DNA from: Xanthostigma xanthostigma
Lineage: Eukaryota > Arthropoda > Insecta > Raphidioptera > Raphidiidae
DNA length: 64,000 nt
NCBI GenBank assembly: GCA_963575645.1
Contig: OY754476.1
Coordinates: 7,998,001 to 8,062,000 of the forward strand
Reading direction: 5' to 3'
The notes under the pieces are model-generated. The model saw only the letters and a program-made list of their open reading frames with translations, did no database searches and was not told the origin of the DNA. A program made the position numbers and the translations under genes. Each line of letters opens with the position of its first letter. Within the stretch, counting starts at the first letter, position 1. This document shows positions 48,453 to 60,230 of this stretch, piece after piece.

Positions 48453-51400
48453 ATGGCACGCCGAGTTTTTGTTGTTGGAGTAGGAATGACAAAAGTGAGT
48501 TGTAAAAATTATTTTAAAAAGAAAAACACCGTTAAAGTAGACAGTTGTAAATAATTAATAAACTTTCTCTATCTGTTAGATAATACCCAATGAAATGTTT
48601 TCAGTTTTTGTACACCAAAACATGTATACTCTTCAATAAATAAAATTATCGACCAATTTTTCAGACAATATATTAACAAACAATATAAAATTAATACATT
48701 AACGTTTCAATCCGGATTTGGACCTTCTTCTGAAGAAGGTCCAAATCCGGATTGAAACGTTAATGTATTAATTTTATATTGTTTGTTAATATATTGTCTG
48801 AAAAATTGGTCGATAATTTTATTTATTGAAGAGTTCTAATCAGACGTTAATCAAAGATTTGAACATGTATACTCTGTAGGTAATTTGTAATTGAGAACCA
48901 TACCGATTTAAACTAAATGCTATTAAATCTTTTTGTTAAAATATACAGTCTGGAACTTCTTACCCGTTCCCAGATGAGTTGAAGGGTTCAAATTCAAGAT
49001 ATTTGTAGATTATACAGCCCTTAAACTAATTTGCCAGTTCGACAGTTTGTAAACCGATATCCTGAAGCAAATTTTCATTATAGAAAATCGCCTGAACTGA
49101 AAAGAAAAGAACAAATTTTTTTCTAACTATTCTTTTATTGTAGTTTGAGAAACCTGGTAAACGAGATGATTTTGATTACCCTCAAATGGTTAAAGAATCC
49201 GTAACGAAGGCCCTATCTGATGCCAAGCTACGACATTCCGATATAGAACAAGCAAGCGTCGGATATGTCTATGGTAGGTAAATCTTTCGTAATATTTATT
49301 TTGCAGTACAGTGTTGGATTTAGAAGTTCGCAGAAATTTTCATATTTAATATTTCTGAAAAGGGAACATTTTGAGAAGAGGGAAAACTTTCTCTTTTGCA
49401 CTCGCACCGACGCCCAATACTAGTTATTGTACCTCTTTTATCGCTCGAAGTCGTTTTTTTTACTCAGTTGCTCCAACTCTAAACCTGGCACTACAATGAT
49501 AAATGATTTTATCCTAAGTTGTAACTTCTGTAAATATACTTTTTAGGCGATTCTACGTCTGGACAACGAGCCCTTTATGAAATTGGAATGTCGGGAATTC
49601 CGGTTTATAATGTCAATAATAATTGCTCAACAGGATCGACCGCTCTGTTATTAGCAAAACAATTCATCGAAACCGGAAATAATCATTGCGTCTTGGCTGT
49701 CGGTTTTGAGAAAATGGAACGTGGCTCTCTTCAATCTAAGGTGTAGTAAACTTAATCGTTATTATTTTTTTTATTATATAGCAGAGATGCACAGACTTAT
49801 TGGGACCAAGGGCCACTAGGACAGATTATGAACTAAAGTTTACTAATCAAACATCAAGAAAAAAATAGATTAATAGCGTGAAAACTGTGTAATTGAATTT
49901 TTTTTTATAAAATGTTTTCTGAAATTTAGTTGGCATTTTAGTTTATGGATCGAACAAATCCTATGGATAAACATGTAGAATTAATGGCTGAACTAGCAGG
50001 CATTGACCATACTCCAATTACGGCCCAATTGTTTGGAAACGCTGGCAAAGAACACATGGAACGTTATGGAACAAAACCGGAACATCTCGCAAAAATTGCG
50101 TACAAAAATCACAAACATTCAACCAACAATCCGTTAGTACAAAACATTGTTTGCTATTAGCATTTCTCAATATTAGTATAGCAGCTGTAACCGGCCACGC
50201 GTTGCTGTGGCTCAGTCTGGTTTGCGTGTGTTGCTGTCACGTTCAACAAATGACGTTCCCCTTGCTGTAAACTATTTAGTATAACGTGTGTTGCTTTAAC
50301 GTCCAACAGATGGCGCTGTGTTCACCTCTCACATATAATAGGTATATAAAAACATGCGCGTATTCGAATGCAACGTTGTGTTAAAATTTCAAGAAGAACT
50401 TTCAGAGATTTAAGATTTTGGATAAACGAGCATTTACATTTTTATTTATATAAGTTTTATAAATGTTTTCAGCTACTCACAATTTCGCGATGAATATTCG
50501 TTGGAACAGATACTGAAGTCACCACAAGTATTTGGACCACTTACGAAATTACAGTGTTGTCCAACAAGCGATGGATCAGCTGCAGCTATTTTGGCGTCGG
50601 AAGAATTTGTACGAGCACATGGACTTGAAGCGCAAGCTGTTGAAATCGTGGGAATGGAAATGGCTACAGACTTACCGTCAACATTTAAAGATAGAAGTCA
50701 TATGAAAATTGTATGTATTCTGAAAACATTGTATAGTAAAAACATTTGAATAACATTGCCATTGTTTTTGTTTTCAGGTCGGTTATGATATGACGAAAGC
50801 TGCAGCGGACCGTCTTTTTCATAAAACACCATACAAACCGACAGATGTTGACGTAGTTGAATTACATGATTGTTTTTCTGCTAATGAACTCATAACTTAC
50901 GAAGCTCTAGGACTGTGCCCTCCTGGTAAAGCTGGAGAATTGATTGATTCAGGAGCTAATACGTACGGTGGAAAGTACGTCATCAATCCAAGTGGAGGAC
51001 TTATTTCTAAAGGACATCCATTAGGAGCTACGGGTATGTGAACTTGTTGACTATTTGTTAACCGACTTCAAAAAAAAAAAGGGACTCGAGTTGACTTTCT
51101 AATACAGTAGAACCTCGATAAGTTAAAGTTCAAGGGAAACGTTGAAAAATTTAATTTACCGAGCTTTTTACTTATCGAGAGTTGAAGTTAGAGAGGTTTT
51201 GGAAGTTAATTTTTTAACTTAACGAGGTTCAACTGTTCTAATAAAACGTAAGCGATTTAGTGAAAGACTAAAGTGAAAATTTATAAAGTTCTGGGCAAAG
51301 CCTTTTGTTTGTATACTTATTCACGATGACTCAGTGATAATACATTAAGTTATGGGGGTCACCAAAATATTATGTTAAGTTATCGAGGGCCAATGCTCAA

Positions 51401-54400
51401 AATATTTGTTTAAGTTACCGAGATTTTGTGCTTTAAGTAATGGAGGTTTTAGGCTTTGAGGGGAAGGGAATTCAAAAAATGTTTAAGTTACAGAGATTTT
51501 TAACTTATCCAGGTTCTACTGTATTATTTTATTTATGTTCCATATCTCCCACATTTGTGAAGCGATTTTAATTTATCTTCTTTTATTGATTAATAATAAT
51601 TTTATTTATCTAATAATACATACAAAATGGGATGGACAAGTCAGCATAAAATTTCATAAACAGAATCTTAATTATGATATAAAAGTTTATGAACCAATAG
51701 ACTGGATAGGCTCTTATGATCTCTTGTCGGGCATCTATAATCTACAAAAGACAAATTAGGTTTTTATATAATTTTGCTTAAATCGGTTCAATAGTGTTTT
51801 TTTTCTAGTGTAGTAATTAAATATCAAGAAAGAAATCTGTTAATTCAAAAAAGGAAACTGAAAAGAGGAAAATAACAAATTTTTGAGGTCGGCGTCGATT
51901 TAATTACTAAAACAAAAAATTGGTGGCGACCTAAAAATTTTATTATTATTATTTTCCGTTTTATTTGCAGGGAATTCAATTTTTTTTATATAAAAAGTGT
52001 TTTACATTTAAAACAAATTCGCAATGTTGTTGATACTTTATTTCGAATACATTATCTTATTTTTTTGTTCTAAATTACGTCAACAAAAATGACTAAACTG
52101 TTTTTATTTTTAGAATGTTTTATCTCAATAAGTGTAAAAAATAATGTATTAAGATTACAAATTTTCTAAAAATGATAACAAGTTGATTATGTTTATCAAC
52201 GTCAAAATATGTGTTTATTTCCAAATCAATCATAATATTTTTATCGAAAACTCTTAGGTTTAGCGCAGTGTGCAGAATTGTGCTGGCAATTAAGAGGAGA
52301 AGCTGATAAAAGACAAGTTCAGAATGCCAAACTTGCTCTGCAACATAACATTGGTTTGGGTGGTGCCGTTGTCGTAGCTTTATATAGACTTGGATTCCCA
52401 CAACACCATGCTAGGTAACGATAAACACGATTGATTATTAAACAACGTTGTCTTAAATACAGCGCAATCTCTTTAAGGAGGTTGAGCCGTTTTACGAAGA
52501 TAATGAAAAAAATCTGAAATAAAGCTTTTTTAATAGATTTTTTTATGACAAAATTTTCTGTCAAAAATCCAAAATCCTTAGGAGATTTATAAAGTTAAAA
52601 ATTAAAAAAAACTTTTACATGTAGTCTTGTGGAAAATTACTCAACCTAGCATGCAAACGGTACATTTTAATTTTTTGCAAATAACCAAATAATGTCAGCA
52701 GTTCCGAAAACTATCTATGTAAAGCATCGATGTCTTACGCATATTTTAATATTTTTTCCAATTTAATTAGGAGACTTTTAATCAATAAAAAAAATTATTA
52801 AACCTTAGCACTTTTCGATTATGGACTTTTATTATTGACAGATTTAACAATTTTAACTGAATTTTCAACTTTTTTATGATTTAATTTTAATTCTTATTAC
52901 TTCTAATTTCTTTTTTTAATTATTTACTGCAAAAAATATGTAAAATAGAGATATTTACATAAATTTATTTTTTTTAACCTAACTTTGTACAAAAAATACA
53001 AAAGTTAGTCCATTAAGTATAAAGTACTGAAATAATTAATTAATATTAAAAAAAAATTATTAATTTATGCCTTTATGACAATAATTTATTGGTATCATCG
53101 ACTTATAAACTATAAAAGTTCCCATTTAGAATTCGACTTACTGTTGATTGGGACTGTAACGGATCAACCTCCTTAATCCGAACAATTGTAAGGCTTCGTT
53201 CGAACTGTTAAATTATTGCCTTAAAGCCGCTGCCCCCGAGGCTGGTTTTGTTGCTGAAATCGTTGCTGGGCTCGCGTGATTTCAAAATAGGGCTATTTTT
53301 CATGCTTTTTTTCTGTTTTAAGCAAGAACCAATCAGAAAACAATATGGCGTCATAGTGTTTTCTGTTCAGACCAATAAATGTTCACTTTTATTAACATTC
53401 GAACTGTCACTGTACTTGCACCAGACTCATCTACAAAGCCAGTTTCAAAACACGGATTGTGGGAAGCAAACACATAAAAGCTAAATGTAGCAAGGAATCT
53501 AGCGGCAAAACCAGCCTCGTGTGCAGTAATGTTTACTGGTATTTTATCTATATAAGGCTACACCTAGATTGAATTCGTATTTCTCCCAATCCGATTCTGT
53601 GTTCCGATTTAGTCTGTCGTGAGTGCCTACACTGATTCCGATCAGGAAGTGACAGCGAACTGATATCGTGTCGCCGTCGAATTGCTTTCAGATTGCCTCG
53701 TGTTCGCACTTAGATTACGGAAGTTGTAGTGCTGTTATTGTTTTCAGTAATTTAAATATTATTTTAGAGCTAAACAGCAAAAATCACAGGGATATTCTCT
53801 TCACGCAACATCCGCGGTCGATGGCCCAGACCATTTCAAAGTGACACCGTTTATGTCGATGCTTGAACAAGCTATGCATGATGACGATGACAATTTAATT
53901 GAAAAATTTCGGGGCATTTATGGTTTTAAAGTGAAAAATAGCAAAGGAGAAGAGGCATTCTGGGTTATTAATGCTAAAGTTGGGAAAGGAAAAGTTACTT
54001 TCAATGGAAAAGGTATATTTTTTGTTTATATTTTATAGCAGTGACGGCTCGTAAACATTTTAAATGGGTGTTCTGCAGGGTCAACCAAAGATACCTTCTC
54101 ACATGGGTTCAGAGTGACGGGTAGGGTTGTGAATATCATCCGTGTTTATGATGCTTTAATTTTTAACTTTTTTCAAACACTGTTAACAACAAACTACAAT
54201 ATACACAGCAACACCACAGTCAATATCACGTGTCATGTATGAATCAAAGCCGTCAAAGGTGTTGACTAAATGAGATAGATTCAGTGAACACTTCTAGCAT
54301 ATGACAGTGATAGATGCGTATTTGTAGTAATGTGGTGACTGTAAATGCAGTAAATAACACCATGCAAGTCAGGAGTTAAAAGGTGTACACTGGGGGTATC

Positions 54401-54864
54401 AGATGATGACGTTTCATGTGCTGCTTGGAGTGCAGAACAGCGCTTGAACGCAAGAAAGTCTGCCACACAGAGCATACAAGAGTTTTGTGGTGTGCCAGTG
54501 GCTGATAAACTTTAGCGTTGATTGCACTATTTCCTAATATTAAGTATTGGTTAAATATGGAAAATATAATTCATTCTAAAATTATGAGCTCTGCAGCGCT
54601 TGTAGAGAAACCGCCACTGTTATATAGGAACCATAATTAACTTTTATGTTATTAAAATGTTCTTTTTTTTTAGACAAACCAGAAGTAGTATTTATTGTCA
54701 ACGATGAAGACGTCGTAGATTTAATTACGGGAAAACTGAACCCGCAAAAGGCTTTCTTTCAGGGCAAAATAAAAATTCAAGGTAATATGGGATTGGCTAT
54801 GAAATTAAATGAGCTGCAACGTACTGCGTCAAAGAAAATAGAAATGCTACGTTCAAAATTGTAA
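48453..54864 (+). CDS. SCP2: Sterol carrier protein x (3-ketoacyl-CoA thiolase plus SCP2)
   Basis: Nine exons: 48453-48494, 49144-49273, 49547-49740, 49942-50132, 50473-50710, 50778-51033, 52258-52414, 53768-54012 and 54674-54864. They give exactly 547 residues, the length of human SCP-x. The thiolase domain (1 to ~400) has the nucleophile in [11 protein letters not shown] (Cys84), the [12 protein letters not shown] block and the [11 protein letters not shown] motif (His ~345). The SCP2 domain (~425-547) has the [12 protein letters not shown] and [17 protein letters not shown] blocks. The C-terminus SKL is a peroxisomal PTS1. The enzyme thiolyses branched 3-oxoacyl-CoA in peroxisomal beta-oxidation and SCP2 binds lipids. 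Intron 4 uses the weak donor GTTAGT. Introns 1, 6, 7 and 8 contain transposons. Confidence 0.97.
48633..48861 (+). mobile_element. Palindromic hammerhead-like element, copy D (cleanest)
   Basis: Flanked by a perfect 14-bp duplication AACATGTATACTCT (48619-48632 and 48862-48875). Two arms of about 97 bp are exact inverses with a 1-nt spacer (48633-48829). A single-copy tail follows (CTAATCAGACGTTAATC ... GATTTG). The core motif is CTGAAGAAG ... CCAAATCCGG ... TTGAAACG at 48730-48758, and inverted in the left arm. It sits in SCP-x intron 1. Confidence 0.9.
51105..51521. mobile_element. Tigger/pogo-like MITE in SCP-x intron 6
   Basis: Ends CAGTAGAACCTCGATAAGTT and TATCCAGGTTCTACTG with TA on both sides (51103-51104, 51522-51523). 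The interior repeats GTTAAGTTATCGAGGG-like units. Confidence 0.85.
51522..52257. other. SCP-x intron 6, distal part
   Basis: AT-rich. About 51536-51850 resembles the repeat at 11650-11800 (AAGCGATTTTAATTT, then TCGGTTCAATAGT and a T-run before AGTAATTAAATATCAA), so a decayed dispersed repeat is likely. Confidence 0.4.
52473..53176. mobile_element. Probable MITE with TTAAGGAGGTTGA ends in SCP-x intron 7
   Basis: The left end TTAAGGAGGTTGAGCCG and right end CGGATCAACCTCCTTAA match as inverses at 16 of 17 bases. The interior is very AT-rich. The TTAA at each end may be the target duplication. Confidence 0.6.
53237..53521. mobile_element. Possible MITE with CGAGGCTGGTTTTG ends in SCP-x intron 7
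   Basis: CGAGGCTGGTTTTGTTGC at the left and GGCAAAACCAGCCTCG at the right form an inverted pair about 285 bp apart. No clear target duplication. Confidence 0.45.
54039..54619. mobile_element. hAT-type MITE in SCP-x intron 8
   Basis: Ends CAGTGACGGCTCGTAAACA and GAGAAACCGCCACTG. Flanks TTTTATAG and TTATATAG form an 8-bp duplication with one mismatch. Same family as 43036-43729. Confidence 0.78.
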
Positions 54865-55034
54865 GACAAGCTATTGTATTTTTTAATTGCTTGATAAATT
54901 GGTCATCTTGTTTTATTTTCTGGGGTATAGTAAAACCTTTTTATAATATGAGGCTAAAAAGATTTTCAAAAATTATATTCATAACTTTTTTTTATTGCAC
55001 AAGCTAAAGTCGGACGAAAATTTAACCGGGCTCT

Positions 55035-55100
55035 TAAGGCCTAGTTTATATGAGAGGCGTTCAACGCGCGTTGAACGCCTCTCATATAAACTAGGCCTTA
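55035..55100. mobile_element. Perfect 66-bp palindrome: fused ends of the 207-bp MITE
   Basis: Positions 55038-55097 are an exact palindrome of two 30-base halves, starting GGCCTAGTTTATATGAGAGG, and pairing extends to TAA/TTA on either side. Each half matches the termini of the element at 1864-2070, so this is that element with its whole interior missing. Confidence 0.88.
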
Positions 55101-55870
55101 TTCTTAGTATAATTTATATTCTGATAAAATGATAGAAAACTTTTAATTTTTGAATTTTATAATATGCCCTCCATAGTTTATATAGGCAGTAGATTTTTAT
55201 TAAATGCGGATTATACTGTACTGTGTACCAGTTAGGGCTTGGAATTTTTCAAAATAAAGTAATCAAATGTTTGTTCGAATTTCTATTCGAATAGTGAAAG
55301 ATAAATCGATATTTGGATTGTTTCAAAAATAATTTATATTTTTATTAAAAAAAGCAGAATGGGAATTATTCCGAAAATTAATTTTAATAAAATTATAGAT
55401 CATCAAAAATATTCAAAATTTTAATAAATGTTCTCATCTATACATTTTATGTAATGGTTCAGTTTAGAATGTTGGAATATTTAAATATCTAAACAATCGA
55501 ATAAATTCCTGGCCCCCGACCAATCATTCCTTTGACAGTTTATCTAATACAATAGTTGTTAGTAAATCATAATTAATTTTAAGTCGTCTATTAGTAATAG
55601 AGTGGTGCAATGCATTAATAATTAATTAATATTTCGGTTATATTGGCATTATTGTGTAAATATGAATTTGTGATATTATATATTGTTTTTGTTAAAAAAA
55701 TTAATATTCACAAATTTTTAAAATAGTTGGTTTTTATATTTTTAAATTAATAAACTGTTTTCAAAACGTATTATTTATTTTGTTTACGTAAAATTATAAG
55801 AAATTATCACCAAGCCCATCCGTCATGCTGTCACATAAAAAATTTGTAAAAATTGTAAACATCTTTAAGA

Positions 55871-57153
55871 GGCCACCGACCACAGGGTTGGGCTTCTTTT
55901 TGAACTTGGAGTGTCATTTCCTGTTGGTATAAACCGTCTAGACCTTAAAAGCGAGTTTTTGGAAAATATCTAAAATCGACTAAAAACGCGATTTTTCCCA
56001 TAGTATAGCCTTAGTTTTTTTGTGATTTTTTTAAGACAATTTTGGACAATGTCTCCGATCCGATTCAAATTCGGTAGGCTTATGTAAAATGACACGCTGA
56101 AGTCAGTAAGCCCCTCCGTTGCTTCGTATCACTTACCGTTTCGAAGATAGACCCGTTCGAAGTTGTTTTCTGGAAAGTCTGGAATACGCATCGGATACAA
56201 TTAAAATTCGGTGTACTGATAGAAAACGACACGCTGAATTCAATGAGCGCACCCGGAGTCTGTATCTATAACCGTTTCTGAGATAGAGGCGTTTGAACGT
56301 CGCTTCGGTGTTTAAAAACACTTTAAATGCCCACCGAACCAAAAGTTGAGCTTATTTTTTGATTCGGAGTGTTATTCCCTGTTAGTATAAGCCGTCTGGA
56401 CCTGAAGAGCGAGTTATTGGAAAATCTTGAAAATCGACTAAAAACGCGATTTTTCCCATAGTATAGCCTTAGTTTTTTTGTGATTTTTTTAAGACAATTT
56501 TGGACAATGTCTCCGATCCGATTCAAATTCGGTAGGCTTATGTAAAATGACACGCTGAAGTCAGTAAGCCCCTCCGTTGCTTCGTATCACTTACCGTTTC
56601 GAAGATAGACCCGTTCGAAGTTGTTTTCTGGAAAGTCTGGAATACGCATCGGATGCATTTAAAATTCGGTGTACTGATAGAAAACGACACGCTGAATTCA
56701 ATGAGCGCACCCGGAGTCTGTATCTATAACCGTTTCGGAGATAGAGGCGTTTGAACGTCGCTTCGGTGTTTAAAAACACTTTAAATGCCCACCGAACCAA
56801 AAGTTGAGCTTATTTTTTGATTCGGAGTGTCATTCCTTGTTAGTATAAGCCGTCTGGACCTGAAGAGCGAGTTATTGGAAAATCTTGAAAATCGACTAAA
56901 AACGCGATTTTTCCCATAGTATAGCCTTAGTTTTTTTGTGATTTTTTTAAGACAATTTTGGACAATGTCTCCGATCCAATTCAAATTTGGTAGGCTTATG
57001 TGAAATGGCACGCTGAAGTCAACGAGCCCCTCCGTTGCTTCGTATCACTTACCGTTTCGAAGATAGACCCGTTCGAAGTGTTTTTCTGGAAAGTCTGGAA
57101 TACGCATCGGATACAATTAAAATTCGGTGTACTGATAGAAAACGACACGCTGA
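55871..57153 (+). repeat. Tandem repeat, 458-bp period, about 2.8 copies
   Basis: Units start near 55871, 56328 and 56786, each beginning at a CCACCGA block. Copies 2 and 3 differ at few positions and the last is cut short at about 57153. Within each unit a ~125-bp half is itself duplicated (GACACGCTGAAGTCAGTAAG against GACACGCTGAATTCAATGAG). Minus-strand ORFs of 69 and 76 aa recur only because the DNA repeats. Confidence 0.9.
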
Positions 57154-58141
57154 ATTTAATTCAAATATGCATTTATTTAATTCAAATTAGACATTTATTT
57201 TAAAAGTAATTTTCGAGGATTTTCAGCAAAACGGTTTATGACGTCTCCCAAAATCCAGGGTGTGGCAGCTGCTCCCCTCTGCCCATGCCTGGGCACGCCC
57301 ATGCTTTGGAAGATTTTGTGTAAATTGCTGTTGTCTATAGTGTAAAATTTTACTGAATGGACGATTACGATTTCTATAACACAATAACTCGACTACGATT
57401 TCTATAACACAATAACTCCGTTATTGTGTATTAGAAATCGTAGCCGTCCATTCAGTAAAATTTTACCAGTGTATCTGTATGTTAAGCCTCTCTTCTCTAT
57501 TGTTCTCTGATGTCCAGAGAACATATTACATGATGTCTATCAGAGAACGTGTCTATTCTGTAGAATATTATCCACTTCAAATCCTCAAATAAAAACAACT
57601 AAAGGGCATAAATATCCCAACTAATAGCTTTTTAAAAAATTCGCCAGATGTCGTCAGTTTACACATAGTGTATACTAGGGACACCCGACGGAAAAGAACT
57701 AAAGCGTAAAAATGTCTAAGCTAGTAGCTTTTTTTAAAAAAAAACCTCTGATGTCACTAGTGTGCACTATGTGTTAACTAGCGACATCCGACGGATTTGT
57801 CTGACACTTAGTTGGATTTTTAAACACGACTAAAGCTACAGTCAAAATCTGCACCAATTCTTTTTTACTAATAAAATTTTAGTTGTGTCTGACCTACAAA
57901 GACGATTATTTATAAGTCTTGATATAATTTATAACTTTCTGAGTAATTAGTAAAGAATTAACAAGGTAAAGATGTTTTTTTAATAAGTTCGAATATGTCG
58001 TTTTAAATGAAGTGTGTCAACCTAGCTTAAAAAACATTTTACTCAATTCAAGGAAATATTTTTGACAGGCGTGGCGAAATCGTAATTGGAAATTGTTTTA
58101 CGTTAATATTTTCGTTATTTGGCGAAAAGAAATTTGCCAAA
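57154..58141. other. Intergenic DNA upstream of synaptophysin-family gene
   Basis: Includes an inverted CTACGATTTCTATAACAC / GTGTATTAGAAATCGTAG pair near 57365-57455 and a loosely repeated TAGCTTTTT ... CCGACGGA unit at 57640-57800. No exon seen. The promoter of the next gene should lie near the right end. Confidence 0.4.
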
Positions 58142-60230
58142 ATGAATGTAGATCTATCGGTTTTTCAAGAACCCAGGGGCGTGATGAGAATTTTTCAATT
58201 TGTGAGTAACATTTTTTTACATAAATTTATCTGTAAGCAAAACGATAATGTAGATATTTTGTTTCAGATATTTTCAATATGTGCTTTTTCAACGACTTCG
58301 AGTTTCACTAATACTATGAAATATATATGCAACAACACAACCGTTTCAACTTACACTTATGAATATCCATTTGTACTTAATTTTACACCATTTGCGGACG
58401 CAGTCTGTAACAGCACAGGACGTCCCAAAGCAAATATAGAAATTCTCGCGGATTTCTCTTCCGATTCACAATTTTTTGTTGCTACTGGTGTTCTTTCACT
58501 GCTGTACTGCCTGGTGATAATAGCAGTGTATACAATGTTTGACAGTATTTACAAAAATGATACAAGAGTCCCACTCGGAGTAAGATATTATGTTCCTATA
58601 TTATATTCCCTTAGATTGTAAATACGTTATTATTATTGAAGTGAAAACTTCTTTAGCGGCGTTGTACACTTTTTTTGTAATGGGTAAAAAATGTTAAACT
58701 CGCGTCAGGACACGTGACCTGATTGAAAATTCATAAGACCTGATCGAAAATTCGTAAGACAAAAACTTTTTGTACACTTTTTTTGTAATGGGTAAAAAAT
58801 GTTAAACTCGCGTCAGGACCCGTGCCTGATCGAAAATTCGTAAGACAAAAACTTTTGTACACTTTTTTTGTAATGGGTAAAAAATGTTAAACTCGCGTCA
58901 GGACACGTGCCTGATCGAAAATTCGTAAGACGAAAACTTTTGTACACTTTTTTTGTAATGGGTAAAAAATGTTAAACTCGCGTCAGGACCCGTGCCTGAT
59001 CGAAAATTCGTAAGACGAAAACTTTTGTACACTTTTTTTGTAATGGGTAAAAAATGTTAAACTCGCGTCAGGACACGTGCCTGATCGAAAATTCGTAAGA
59101 CGAAAACTTTTGTACACTTTTTGTAATGGGTAAAAAATGTTAAACTCGCGTCAGGACACGTGCCTGATCGAAAATTCGTAAGACGAAAACTTTTGTACAC
59201 TTTTTGTAATGGGTAAAAAATGTTAAACTCGCGTCAGGACACGTGCCTGATCGAAAATTCGTAAGACGAAAACTTTTGTACACTTTTTGTAATGGGTAAA
59301 AAATGTTAAACTCGCGTCAGGACACGTGCCTGATCGAAAATTCGTAAGACGAAAACTTTTGTACACTTTTTGTAATGGGTAAAAAATGTTAAACTCGCGT
59401 CAGGACACGTGCCTGATCGAAAATTCGTAAGACGTTAATATTCAAGTTTTCACTTCTGCCGGCACTCCCGGAGTGCAACCCGTCTTTTTTATTGAACAAT
59501 TAGAATCAGAACATTGACTTGACAATAATTTAGAGTCCATCCGAAGGTGATTTTTTTAGCCAAAGCTGAACTTTGATTTATTCCACCTTTGGCCAGAGTC
59601 GAAAGGAACTGCATCAGATAAAAAAAAGCAAAATACACTCTTAAATCAAGATGCAGTGTTTATTTTTAATAATTCACATTTTATGTGCCAAAAACAAGTA
59701 TATTTATTTGTGAGTCAAGTATATCAAAATAACACGCAGCGTCTGATATCAGCAGCAAGGGACTTTTGGCTTTGACAAACATTTGGTTTGTTTTTGACCA
59801 AAGCCAAAGACAATTATTCGATGGAACTGTAATAAATGTAAATCATTCTGAATCTGTAAGAGGTATTTTTCTGTTTGCAGGATTTCATTATAACGGTTAT
59901 TTTGGCTGTGTTTTGGATATCCGGTAGTGGAGCTTGGGCTAATGGAGTTTCATGCTTAAAAGATATAACAAGTTCTAAATACAAACCGTATTGCTGCGAT
60001 CTTACAACCGGAACATTTTCCAGTTTAAACATTTCTATTGTATGTCGATAATTTTTTTTTTTTTGGTTTTGTAGCATTTCGAATTGTTAATAGTAACATT
60101 GTTTTTGTTACAGATTCTCGGTTTCTTGAATTTCTTTTTATGGGCATCTGATTTATGGTTTATTTATAAAGAAACAGTTTGGTTTCAACAGAGACAACCG
60201 ACGAGCGATGGAATGTCTCCGGGAATTTAA
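58142..60230 (+). CDS. Synaptophysin-family MARVEL membrane protein
   Basis: Exons 58142-58201, 58268-58579, 59881-60039 and 60114-60230 join in phase 0 to 215 residues. Four membrane segments lie at about 15-31, 96-118, 125-145 and 177-196. The start EPRGVMRIFQF and the block YEYPF are family signatures. The third and fourth segments (WISGSGAWANGV, then ILGFLNFFLWASDLWF and YKETVW) align with synaptophysin AWAKGL and [20 protein letters not shown]. Possible N-glycosylation sites (CNNTT, CNST) lie in the first lumenal loop. The C-terminal tail is only about 18 residues and lacks the Tyr/Gly-rich repeats of neuronal vertebrate synaptophysin, closer to synaptophysin-like proteins. Likely in small vesicles. 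Intron 2 contains the minisatellite. Confidence 0.92.
58634..59442 (+). repeat. Minisatellite, nine copies of an 82-85 bp unit
   Basis: The block GTAATGGGTAAAAAATGTTA followed by AACTCGCGTCAGGA occurs nine times. Spacing is 110, 85, 85, 85, 85, 82, 82, 82 bp. The first copy has an extra internal duplication of the CCTGATCGAAAATTCGTAAGAC part. It lies within intron 2 of the synaptophysin-family gene. Confidence 0.95.

Noticed and set aside
56133-57011. Repeated 69- and 76-aa ORFs on the minus strand
   Set aside because: They recur exactly at the 458-bp repeat period, have no family similarity, and reflect the tandem DNA repeat.
58634-59442. CRISPR-like regular array
   Set aside because: The repeats are head-to-tail copies of the whole unit with no unique spacers, and the host is a eukaryotic gene intron.
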